Origin: Deltaproteobacteria bacterium
GTDB taxonomy: Bacteria; Myxococcota_A; UBA9160; JAFDET01
Length of the DNA stretch: 11,807 nt
Assembly: GCA_019310195.1 (NCBI GenBank)
Contig: JAFDET010000074.1
Span: 1 to 11,807 of the forward strand
Reading direction: 5' to 3'
In this document: positions 1 through 7,500 of the stretch, piece after piece
Position numbering within the stretch: the first letter of the stretch is position 1
Layout of the letters: the number at the start of each line of letters is the position of its first letter
Translations under genes and position numbers: made by a program
Notes under the pieces: generated by a model
The model's input: the letters and a program-made list of their open reading frames with translations, nothing else
Databases searched by the model: none
Told to the model about the DNA's origin: nothing

Positions 1-224
1 TTGTAGGCCTCGACCTGCTTGAGCTGGGGCTCGAACTGCTTGATCTGCGCGTTGATCTGCGCCACGCGACCCGTGGCCGCCGAGACCTTGGAGCGCATGG
101 CGAAGTGCATCCAGCCCGTGCCGATCACGGCCACCATGAGCAGCGCCACAAGCAGAAAGCCCTGCTGCTGGAGGTCCGCGCGCCGTCGGGCTTCGCGAAC
201 CGGAAGGAGGTTGATGCGGATCAT
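1..224 (-). CDS. pilN: PilN, type IV pilus inner-membrane alignment protein (5' part only)
   Basis: Only the first 74 codons are in the window; the gene continues past base 1. The protein begins MIRINLLPVREARRR, which is the conserved INLLP segment of PilN. In this family that cytoplasmic peptide docks into the groove of PilM. A single transmembrane helix follows (about residues 22-38, GFLLVALLMVAVIGTGW) and then the start of a periplasmic coiled coil (QINAQIKQFEPQLKQ). PilN pairs with PilO in the inner membrane and links cytoplasmic PilM to PilP and the PilQ secretin. The start ATG overlaps the pilM stop as ATGA, so the two are translationally coupled. A GGAGG lies 11 bases upstream, inside pilM. 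pilO, pilP and pilQ are expected beyond the edge but cannot be seen. Confidence 0.93.
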   Translation of the reverse strand, partial: MIRINLLPVREARRRADLQQQGFLLVALLMVAVIGTGWMHFAMRSKVSAATGRVAQINAQIKQFEPQLKQVEAY

Positions 225-1294
225 CGCTCGTCGGTCCTCCGGAGTGCGAGTCCCACGCCCACCGTCATGAAGGGGCCCATCTCGAGAAGGAAGGCCTCGT
301 CGAACTTCTTGCTGGGGAGCATGCGCTCGAAAGGATTGAGAACCTGCACCGGGACGTTCGCGCGATCCTGGAAGGACTTGGCGAAGTCCGACACATGGGC
401 GCTCCCGCCGCAGACCATGACGCGGCCGATCCGGCTCTCCGCAGCGGTCGCCGAGAAGAAGTCCAACGACCGCGTGATCTCGCCCAGCACCTGGTCGGTG
501 GTGGCGCGCATCGCGTGGTCGACTTCCTGGGGCACCACGTCATGGCTGTCGTCCGGAGTCGCGTTCCCCAGCTTGATCCGCTCCGCGTCGTCGTATCCGA
601 TGGACAGGGCCTTCTGGATTTCTTCGGTGTACTGGTTCCCGCCGGTGGAGATGTCCCGGGTGAAGGCCGGCATCCCGTCCTTCACCACGCTGATGTTGAC
701 CACCTGCGCGCCCACGTTCACCAGGGCCACCACCTCGCCGGGTTCGACGTCGTAGTTGGCCTCGAAGGCGTTCTCGATCGCGAACGAAGCCACGTCCACC
801 ACCGCCGGGCTCAGGCCCGCCTCACCGATCACTTGTACGTAGTCGTCGATGAGGTCCTTCTTGGCGGCTACCAGCAGCACGTCCATCTGGCCCTCGGCGT
901 CGTCGCCCGACAGGATCTGGAAGTCCAGGTTGACTTCGTTGACGTCGAAGGGGATGTACTGCTCGGCCTCCCAACGGATGGACTCCTCGAGCTCCTCCGC
1001 GGTCATCACCGGCAGCGAGATCTGCTTGACGATCACCGAGTGGCCGGACACGGCGGCTGCGATGTCCTTGCCCTTGATCCCCGCGTTGGCCACGGCATCC
1101 CGAATCGCATCGACGATCGCCGATGAATTCAGGAAGGCGCCCTGAACGATGGCCTCGGCCGGAACCGGCGCCATCCCCAGGTGGGTCACCTCGAAGCCCT
1201 TCGAGGAGGTCGACACACCGACCACCTTGACTCCGGAAGACCCGATGTCGAGCCCCACGACCGGTCCCGCCTTCTTCATGAACGGAAGATTCAC
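221..1294 (-). CDS. pilM: PilM, actin-like ATPase of the type IV pilus alignment complex
   Basis: PilM is a cytoplasmic FtsA/actin-fold protein that binds nucleotide and the N-terminus of PilN, forming the inner ring of the T4aP machine. The 357-residue protein has the phosphate-1 motif GLDIGSSGVKVV (residues 14-25) and the PilM hallmark WEAEQYIPFDVNEVNLDF (108-125). It also has the second phosphate/adenosine region LVNVGAQVVNISVV (191-204), DISTGGNQYTEEI (214-226) and VCGGSAHV (294-301). Its length is normal for the family. The reading frame is open further upstream, but I place the start at a GTG preceded by AAGGAG with a 5-base gap. An in-frame ATG five codons later is the alternative. It follows the XRE gene by 16 bases and overlaps pilN by 4 bases, so all three are one operon. 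Confidence 0.95.
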   Translation of the reverse strand: MNLPFMKKAGPVVGLDIGSSGVKVVGVSTSSKGFEVTHLGMAPVPAEAIVQGAFLNSSAIVDAIRDAVANAGIKGKDIAAAVSGHSVIVKQISLPVMTAEELEESIRWEAEQYIPFDVNEVNLDFQILSGDDAEGQMDVLLVAAKKDLIDDYVQVIGEAGLSPAVVDVASFAIENAFEANYDVEPGEVVALVNVGAQVVNISVVKDGMPAFTRDISTGGNQYTEEIQKALSIGYDDAERIKLGNATPDDSHDVVPQEVDHAMRATTDQVLGEITRSLDFFSATAAESRIGRVMVCGGSAHVSDFAKSFQDRANVPVQVLNPFERMLPSKKFDEAFLLEMGPFMTVGVGLALRRTDER

Positions 1295-1299
1295 GGCCA

Positions 1300-1305
1300 C
1301 TCCTT
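1300..1305 (-). promoter_or_regulatory. Ribosome-binding site deciding the pilM start
   Basis: AAGGAG on the minus strand lies 5 bases before the GTG at 1294. The downstream ATG at 1279 would sit 20 bases away, so the GTG is preferred. Confidence 0.6.
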
Positions 1306-1310
1306 CCCGG

Positions 1311-1574
1311 CTAGGATTCGAGGTGTCGCTCGTGCACGATCTGCGTCGGCACGTCGGCGACTTGCCCCTCGTCCAGAGCCGATCCAAAAACTTTGTCCTT
1401 GTCGACGACCTTCAAACCGAGCGCCAGGAGGACCTTGCGCTTGGTGTCGAGCCGGCAGGGACGCCCACCCTCGACCCTGTCGATGGTCAGCGTCGACAAG
1501 CCCGCTTTTCGGGCGAGCTCCGCCTTGCTCATCATCAGGGCCTCACGAAAGTGCTGAACGTTGTTTCGAGCCAC
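1311..1574 (-). CDS. Small XRE-family helix-turn-helix DNA-binding protein at the head of the pilM operon
   Basis: This 87-residue protein is nearly all one Cro/C1-type HTH domain. Residues 15-54 contain SKAELARKAGLSTLTIDRVE, which matches the helix 2-turn-helix 3 pattern of XRE proteins, followed by the usual LALGL helix. The C-terminal 30 residues are polar and unassigned. The start is a GTG with a purine-rich GGAGGGGGG stretch just upstream. The gene ends 16 bases before pilM on the same strand, so it is probably co-transcribed with pilM and pilN. By analogy with other XRE proteins it is likely a homodimeric repressor, possibly of its own promoter, where several palindromes lie (1636-1752). 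That role is inference. No toxin-like partner is adjacent, so an antitoxin role is not supported. Confidence 0.8.
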   Translation of the reverse strand: MARNNVQHFREALMMSKAELARKAGLSTLTIDRVEGGRPCRLDTKRKVLLALGLKVVDKDKVFGSALDEGQVADVPTQIVHERHLES

Positions 1575-1805
1575 CCGTCGCCCCCCTCCAACTCCGAAAC
1601 CGCGATGGCTTGCGATCTCGGCGCGTTTCGATCTTTCGCCGTATCGGCGAGGGGTTCCGGGGACTTGAGGGCTCCGCCCTCGAGTGCGTTGTGTCGCGGA
1701 TCACACTTCGCCGGGGTGCAACGGCTACACCCGAAATGCGCAACTTTTTGCGGGGTCGCTCACGCGCGCGCAGCTTCCCGCCGATAGGACCCGAAGAGGA
1801 ACGCG
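1575..1805. promoter_or_regulatory. Divergent regulatory region between the XRE-pilMN operon and the sigma54 activator gene
   Basis: This 231-bp non-coding stretch must hold the promoters of two divergent transcription units. It contains four short palindromes: TCGCCG-TAT-CGGCGA (1636-1650), GAGGGC-TCC-GCCCTC (1667-1681, extending to 1664-1684 with one wobble), a CRP-like TGTGT-N6-TCACA (1690-1705), and CGCAA-CTTT-TTGCG (1739-1752). No clear -35/-10 pair is visible. A GG-N10-GC match on the minus strand (1717-1732) has a good TTGCA -12 element but a poor -24 half. Confidence 0.55.
1690..1705. promoter_or_regulatory. CRP-like palindromic operator
   Basis: TGTGTCGCGGATCACA matches the CRP/Vfr consensus TGTGA-N6-TCACA at nine of the ten defined positions. 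It lies between two divergent pilus-related units. CRP-family control of T4P genes is known in other bacteria (Vfr in Pseudomonas). Whether a CRP-type protein acts here is inference from one short site. Confidence 0.35.
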
Positions 1806-3167
1806 ATGCCCGAACGAGTCCTGATCGTCGATGACGACGCACCGCTGCGCGAGAGCCTGGAGCTGGTTCTGGCGGCCGAGGGCTACGAGGTGGTCACCGC
1901 TCCGGATGCGGATTCGGCACTGCGCCGAATCGACGACTCTCCGATCGATGTCGTGCTGTGCGACCTGCGCATGCCGGGCATGGACGGCCTGGAACTGCTT
2001 CCCCATCTGGTCCGGCGGCTCCCGGCCGCCACGGTGATCCTGATGTCCGCCTACGGGACCGAGGACCTGGCCATCGAGGCCATGGGTCGGGGCGCCTACG
2101 ACTATCTCGCCAAGCCCTTCCAGCCGTCCGAGGTGCTCCTGACCCTGCGCAAGGCCCGAGAGCGCGAGCGTCTGCGCCGCGCCAATCAGCTCCTGCAGCG
2201 CGAGATCGACCGCGCCGTCGGAAACCGCCCGATCGTGGCGGCCTCGCAGCCGATGATCGACGTGCTGGAGCTGATCGAGCGCGCCGCCGAGTTCAAGACG
2301 ACGGTTCTCCTGACCGGTGAGAGTGGAACCGGGAAGGAGGTCCTGGCCCGGGCCATCCACGCCCAGTCCGGCCGCCGCGACGATGCCTTCGTGGCCGTCA
2401 ACTGCGGCGCGATCCCCGAGAACCTCCTCGAGAGCGAGATGTTCGGCCACGCCAAGGGCGCCTTCACGGGCGCCAGCCGGGCACGGCGCGGACTCTTCCT
2501 CGAGGCGGATACGGGCACCCTGTTCCTCGACGAGATCGGCGAGCTTCCGCCCTCGCTCCAGGTGAAGCTGCTTCGGGTCTTGCAGGAGGAGGAAGTCCGG
2601 CCGGTCGGCGAGTCCAAGCCCCGGCGTATCGACGTCCGGGTCCTGGCGGCCACCGCTCGGGACCTGGAAGCCGACGTGGCGACCGGCCGCTTCCGCGAGG
2701 ACCTCTTCTATCGCCTCAACGTCGTCCGCGTCGAGGTGCCGCCGCTCCGCGAACGCAGCCAGGACATCCCGCTGCTGGTGGACCACTTCCTCGCCCGCTT
2801 CCGCGAAGCCCTGGGCCGGCCGGTACGCAGCATCGACGACGAAGCTCTGGAGAAGCTGGTCGCGTACGCATGGCCGGGGAACGTCCGCGAGCTGGAGAAC
2901 GTGATCGAACGGGCTGTGATCCTGGCCGAGGGCGAACGCATCACCGCGGGCGAGCTCCCGGCCAACGTCGTCGACGCCCGCGACGGAAGCGCTCCGCCGG
3001 GCCCTGGAGACCTGTCGCTCAAACGCGGCCGGCGCGCCGTGGAGGCGGACCTCATCCGCCGGGCCCTATCCGCCACGGACGGCAACCGCACGAAGGCTGC
3101 ACGGCTGCTGGAGATCAGCCACCGCGCCCTGCTCTACAAGCTGAAGGACTACGGCATCCGCGACTGA
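1806..3167 (+). CDS. Sigma54-dependent response regulator, NtrC/PilR-like
   Basis: The 453-residue protein has the complete NtrC architecture. The receiver domain (1-115) carries the acidic pair D9/D10, phospho-acceptor D53 (CDLRMPG), S81 and K103 (AKPF). The AAA+ domain (about 140-375) carries Walker A GESGTGKE (171-178), the sigma54-contact loop GAFTGA (218-223), Walker B LFLDEIGEL (239-247) and WPGNVRELEN (356-365). A Fis-type HTH (about 411-450) ends ISHRALLYKLKDYG. The intact GAFTGA loop means it should activate sigma54 RNA polymerase when phosphorylated at D53. The start ATG has AGAGGA 5 bases upstream. Divergence from pilM and the sigma54 promoter of the fimT operon suggest a PilR role. 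The motifs do not separate PilR from other NtrC-type regulators, so no gene symbol is given. Its kinase is not adjacent; the partial kinase at 11004-11807 is a candidate. Confidence 0.93.
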   Translation: MPERVLIVDDDAPLRESLELVLAAEGYEVVTAPDADSALRRIDDSPIDVVLCDLRMPGMDGLELLPHLVRRLPAATVILMSAYGTEDLAIEAMGRGAYDYLAKPFQPSEVLLTLRKARERERLRRANQLLQREIDRAVGNRPIVAASQPMIDVLELIERAAEFKTTVLLTGESGTGKEVLARAIHAQSGRRDDAFVAVNCGAIPENLLESEMFGHAKGAFTGASRARRGLFLEADTGTLFLDEIGELPPSLQVKLLRVLQEEEVRPVGESKPRRIDVRVLAATARDLEADVATGRFREDLFYRLNVVRVEVPPLRERSQDIPLLVDHFLARFREALGRPVRSIDDEALEKLVAYAWPGNVRELENVIERAVILAEGERITAGELPANVVDARDGSAPPGPGDLSLKRGRRAVEADLIRRALSATDGNRTKAARLLEISHRALLYKLKDYGIRD

Positions 3168-3195
3168 GCGGGCCGACCCGTCCCGGAGACCGCTC
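3166..3195. terminator. Possible bidirectional hairpin between convergent genes
   Basis: GAGCGG (3166-3171) pairs with CCGCTC (3190-3195) around an 18-base GC-rich interior that can pair further. The hairpin overlaps the stop codons of both convergent genes, which are only 27 bases apart. There is no T-tract on either strand, so intrinsic termination is uncertain. Confidence 0.25.
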
Positions 3196-4229
3196 TAGTC
3201 GTAGCTGGGCTCGGGAGCCGCCGGAGCCTGCGCCGGCTGCTCCTCCCCCAGGTCGATCCGCACTTCGACGCTCTGGACCCCCTTGCCGCCGTTGAGGTCG
3301 TCTACCTCGATCTCCACCTTGTGCGCCCCGACCTGATCCGAGCGCGGCGTCCAGGTCACCACACCGCCGATGGGGTCCACGCTCATGCCCGCGGGCGCCT
3401 CCCGCAGGCGGAAACGAAGGGTCCGGTCACCGTCCGGGTCTTCGGCCTTCACGGCGTACCGGAAGGTGTCGCCCTCGCGCTCCCAGCTGGGCTGGGAGAC
3501 GATCCGGGGCGCCCCGTTGCCGATCTTTACGGGCTCGCTCTCCCGACGCGCACTCTCGTCCTGGCCGTCGCTGGCCACGACGGCAGCCACGATCTCGTCC
3601 CCGCGGCGCAGTCCGCTCAGGGAGAAGGACGCCTCGTCCCCGCGACGCTCGCCGTTGACCGACCACTCGAAGTCGTAACGGAGCCGATCGCCGTCCGGGT
3701 CCTGGGCGTCCGGCGTCGCCACCAGCGTCTTTCCGACGCGAACGCCCTCGGGCGCCTCCAGCTTGACGGTGTAGAGGCGAGGCGGCTGGTTGCCCACGCT
3801 GACGTCCGCCGTGCTCGCGGGGCTGCGGAGCTCGCCGTCGAAGGCGATCACTTCCACCTCGACGCGATCCCCCTTCTGCGCGCCCGTCAGCGCCGCGCTG
3901 TCTCCCTGGCCGATCTCCTGGCCGTTGAGGCGCCAGCGGTACTCGAAGCGAACCGCCTTGCCCTCGGGATCCGTCGCCTGTGCGCGCGCCGTCACCCGCG
4001 CCCCGGGCTGCGGACGCCTGGGATGCACCTCGATCGAGTCGATCGTCGGCGCCCGGTTCGCGCCTCCCGGAGCCGGGGCCACCTCGGCCAGCGGCGCCGG
4101 TGCCTCCTGGGCCACTTCCGGACCCGGCGCGGGAGCCTCGCCCCCACAAGCCAGCGCAAGACCCGCCACGGCGATGCACGCCCCGACACCCCCTCCTCGC
4201 GTTCGGCGCCACGCCGCGCGGGAGCTCAC
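3195..4229 (-). CDS. Lipoprotein with three Ig/cadherin-like repeats, last gene of the pilY1 operon
   Basis: I know of no name for this gene. The 344-residue product begins with an Arg-rich n-region and a hydrophobic stretch ending LALAC-GG, a lipobox with C28 as the lipidated residue. A Pro/Ala/Glu-rich linker (about 31-57) follows, then three beta-sandwich-like repeats of about 90 residues (58-146, 147-236, 237-327). These start NRAPTI, NQPPRL and NGAPRI. They carry acidic D-P-x-G or DPDGD turns (ATDPEGKAVRF, QDPDGDRLRY, EDPDGDRTLRF), as in PKD and cadherin-like (CADG/He_PIG) domains. The third has the typical APAGMSVDPIGGVVTWTP segment. It is probably a periplasmic or outer-membrane-anchored binding protein. 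The GTG start overlaps the upstream TGA as GTGA with no clear ribosome-binding site, so it looks translationally coupled. A function with PilY1 or the minor pilins is inferred from position only. Confidence 0.85.
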   Translation of the reverse strand: MSSRAAWRRTRGGGVGACIAVAGLALACGGEAPAPGPEVAQEAPAPLAEVAPAPGGANRAPTIDSIEVHPRRPQPGARVTARAQATDPEGKAVRFEYRWRLNGQEIGQGDSAALTGAQKGDRVEVEVIAFDGELRSPASTADVSVGNQPPRLYTVKLEAPEGVRVGKTLVATPDAQDPDGDRLRYDFEWSVNGERRGDEASFSLSGLRRGDEIVAAVVASDGQDESARRESEPVKIGNGAPRIVSQPSWEREGDTFRYAVKAEDPDGDRTLRFRLREAPAGMSVDPIGGVVTWTPRSDQVGAHKVEIEVDDLNGGKGVQSVEVRIDLGEEQPAQAPAAPEPSYD

Positions 4230-4573
4230 TGGGGCACACCGTCGATGAGGCTCAGGCGTACTAGCCGCCAGCCGCGCGCGGCACGCACCGCCTCGTACGA
4301 CACCGACCCAGGCTGGGCCTGGTTCATCGCGAACGGCGGCGCGTCTCGGGTTGGGACCTTGGCGAGCGGGATGACCTTCCCGTCCAGGTCCTCGATCCGT
4401 GTGCGCGCGTCTACCTCGAAGACCAGGTCGTCGACCGTCACGGTCCCGTGGGACACGTCCACCGCCACGACCTGGCCTTTGTCCACCAGGCTGCTCGCGG
4501 CGCTCGCCGCGGTCGCCAGGGCCAGACCCAGCGCCAGGGCCAGGGCCATGCTTCGTCGGAGCGTCTTCATCAT
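4226..4573 (-). CDS. Small secreted PilY2-like protein downstream of pilY1
   Basis: The 115-residue protein has a signal peptide (MMKTLRRSMALALALGLALA, probable cleavage after ATAASA) and a compact beta-rich domain. That domain reads GQVVAVDVSHGTVTVDDLVFEVD, then TRIEDLDGKVIPLAKV, then a closing strand WRLVRLSLIDG. Size, secretion, the V-x-V-D-x-x-x-x-T-V-x-V pattern and the place directly after pilY1 resemble PilY2 of Pseudomonas aeruginosa, a small protein needed for normal fimbrial biogenesis. I cannot show homology without an alignment. Strand patterns of this kind (DUF5666-like) are short and widespread. GGAGG lies 5 bases before the first ATG and 8 before a second ATG at 4570, so either may be the start. 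It follows pilY1 by 12 bases and overlaps the lipoprotein gene by 4, which ties it to the operon. Confidence 0.8.
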   Translation of the reverse strand: MMKTLRRSMALALALGLALATAASAASSLVDKGQVVAVDVSHGTVTVDDLVFEVDARTRIEDLDGKVIPLAKVPTRDAPPFAMNQAQPGSVSYEAVRAARGWRLVRLSLIDGVPQ

Positions 4574-4585
4574 CCTCTCCTCCCC

Positions 4586-7500
4586 CTACTGGCTCAGCTC
4601 GCGCCAGTAGAAGATGCCCTCGCCCGGCTTGGGGATGGGCGGCGGCGGTGGCGACTTGAGCGCGTTCTCGCTCGTCATCAGGTACATGCGGTTCTCCTCA
4701 CCCAGGGAGAGCCGCGGGCTCGTGGGCACACCGTCGCCCAGCTCCAGCCTGCGCTCGTCGGCCCCGCTGTTCTGCGGGTAGAAGCCTTCGCCGCAGAAGA
4801 ACTTGAAGGCGTAGAGCGTGGCCGAGCCACCCGCTTCGCACGGGTCGCCGGAGCCGCTCGGGGTGAACGAGCCCGTGAACGCCAGGTTGGCGATCAGTTC
4901 GATGTTGGTCACGAACTTCTCTCCCTCGCGGGCCAGCAGGTAGTAGCCCAGCGTCGACAGCGACGCGCAGCCCTCGGTGCTGGTGAGGTCCGCCAGGTGG
5001 CTCTCGAACACCACCGGATCCACGATCGAGTCCCCGTCCAGGTCGCTGTTGGGCAGCCCGTACCGGTTGGGGTCCTTGAAGACGTAGAGGCGGTTGTTCT
5101 CCGAATCGTCCAGCGCGTCGGCCCCGGGCCAGCTGGGGTTGGCCCGCTCGCCGGAACCGATGGTGACCCAGAGCTGCGACCCGTAGTACACCAACGTGGG
5201 CGGGAAGAAGAAGCTCTTGTAGTAGGTCGTGGCGCCGATTGTGGCGCTGGGCGCCTGGAAGAACTTCCCGAAGGTCCAATTCGACTGGAACTTCGTGTCG
5301 TCCACGGTCGGGTTGATCGTGTCCACACCCGGGTCCCGGATCACCCACTTCCAGACGTTTCCGCCCAGGTCGCCCACGTAGATCAGGTCCGCGAAGCCAT
5401 CGAAGTCGGAATCGATCACCGCCGGCGTCGAGGCCAGCGCGTAGCGCATCTCTTCCACACCTCCCTCGGAGGTCCCCAGATCGCTGTCCGTGGCGTCGTG
5501 ATGGTAGAACTGCGCCGCCAGCACCTTCCCGGTCTTGAGGTCGAGCATCACGATCGCCCGACCCTCCCGACTCGTGTCCTCGTCATGAGTGGCGTCGTAG
5601 TCGATGTGGTTGGGGTCTCCCTTGGTGGAGTAGCCCGAGGCCACCACCGCCACCCAGCGCTCGTAGACCTGGCCCGGGGGCCCGCTGGTGGTCGTGACCT
5701 TGACCTTGGCGATCACCGGGTCCGACCAGCCCTCGCCCATGTACTCGAGGAAGCTGTATTTGCTGCCGGATCCCTCGAAGCCCACGTCCGAGCCCTCCAC
5801 GGGGAACTCCCACATGTAGATCGGGTAGGCATTCGGTCCCGAAGTCACCGAAGGGTTGGTGACGTCCAGCGCGAAGTAGACCGGCCCGCCCTGGCGCATC
5901 CCGCTCACCAGGACCGTCTTCCACTCGCTTCCGTCCGACGCCTTTTGAAGCGGATCGCTGAGCGGTGCAGCGGTGGTAGACGGATACAGCCAGGCGTCGG
6001 ACACGGCCGGCGAGCCGTCCACGAAGTAGTAGTCCCGGTTCCCGATATCCGTCGGGAAGTTCTTGAACTGAGTGCGGGCCCACCACGGCATGAACCCGAA
6101 GACCTCGGTCCCGAAGCCCCGGGTGTACTCCTGGAGCGTGGTGTTGTAGGTCCCGGCGTCGAAGCCGTGCAGGAAGCCGTCGTTGGCGCCCGCGATCAGC
6201 ATCCGCTGGCGCCGGCGGTTGGTCACGTTGGTCGCGAAGGCCACGTAGGAGGGCTCGTTGAGCAGCAGGTTCGGCGGGCCCACCACGATCGGGTTCGAGT
6301 GGAATATGTCACCCAGGGTCCGCGGCCGCCCGTCGGTTCGGGTCCGCTCCACGCAGCCCACGCCGCCCGTACCGGTTCCGAACTCGCAGCCCCGCGCGTA
6401 CTCCACGATCTCGTCCGCCAGCTCCTCCGCGGTCGTAGCGCTGCTGCCGCCATGGGTCACCGGCGGCGGATATGTCACCCCGAAGGCCGTCGCGGTCGCC
6501 GGCTGGGTGGAATCCAGATCCACCTTCGCTCCCGAGAGGCTCATGGCCAGGTTGCGGCTGCCCGGAGCCGGCATGGCGTCCGCAGCGTCCCAGTGCGGCG
6601 GCGCGCTGGCCAGGAAGGTGCCCTCGATGCACGTGGGCGGGTTCGGGTCATTCAGCGCGCAGATCCCTGCGCTGTCAAGAATCTGGCCCTGGCTGTTGAT
6701 GGTGTAGTTCTTGATGTGCCCTTCCCAGAAGGGGTTCTTCGAGGAGGGGATGAAGAAGCTGGTGTAGAAGTTCCCACCGTCCGCGGTTCGCGTGGCCGGA
6801 ACCGTGGCGGCCGTGAACGCCTGGGACTTCTGGATGATGTCGCTGATCGCGTCAATGATGTTCTGAGTCAGCTCCTCCGCGTTGATGCTGTGGTAGAACT
6901 GGCCATTGCCTACGTCCGCCGTCTGCTGGAGCAGTACGTTCGCAAACGGGCTGGTTGTGAAGCCCACGGTGTACACGTCGATCAGCTGATCGCCGTCCAA
7001 GACCGGGTCGAAGTCGGTGTCCTGCATGAACTTGGCGATGTCGTCCAGGTACAGGGCGGTCTCGCAGTCGGTGCAGACCACGTCGTCCTGGACCTCCACG
7101 TGGTCACCCGTCGGCTGGTAGTAGTCGCCGATCAGGTTGCCGAAGTTGCTGAAGCCCAGGTCGACGCCCGGGCTGCCGTCACTGTCGAAATCGTCCTTGG
7201 TCGGCTCGCCATCGGTGATCATGATGACGAAGTTCTTCTGGCAGGCGTACTGGACCGGCTGGGGAGGCGGGCTGCTGGTCGGACCGCCCCCTTCTCCCGA
7301 CGTGCTGGTGCTGTAGCTGTACTTCGGAAAGGTGCCGGATGTGGCGCCAGGCGGGCGCTGCGAGTCGCGCCGCATGAAGTACGTGTAGATCTGGAACAGC
7401 GTCTCGCCGAGGGGCGTATACGTCTCGGCGGCCAGAGTCGTGATCGCATTCTGGAGGGCCACGTCCTGGCTGCTCGAGTAGTCATCGATGGGCACTACCA

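Noticed and set aside
1120..1132. A GATGAATT stretch in pilM resembling the arms of the inverted repeat at 10893-10929
   Set aside because: It is inside the coding sequence, imperfect and unpaired, so it is most likely coincidence.
1311..1574. XRE gene as the antitoxin of a toxin-antitoxin pair
   Set aside because: Its neighbours are pilM on one side and a non-coding regulatory region on the other. There is no toxin-like gene next to it.
1717..1732. Possible sigma54 promoter for the XRE-pilMN operon on the minus strand
   Set aside because: The TTGCA -12 half and GG-N10-GC spacing fit, but the -24 half (GGGTGTAG) departs from TGGCACG at most other positions. It is too weak to call.
3321..4610. 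A plus-strand frame of 429 codons antisense to the Ig-repeat lipoprotein and the PilY2-like gene
   Set aside because: The minus-strand genes have clear signal sequences, repeats and coupled starts. The plus-strand translation has none of these.
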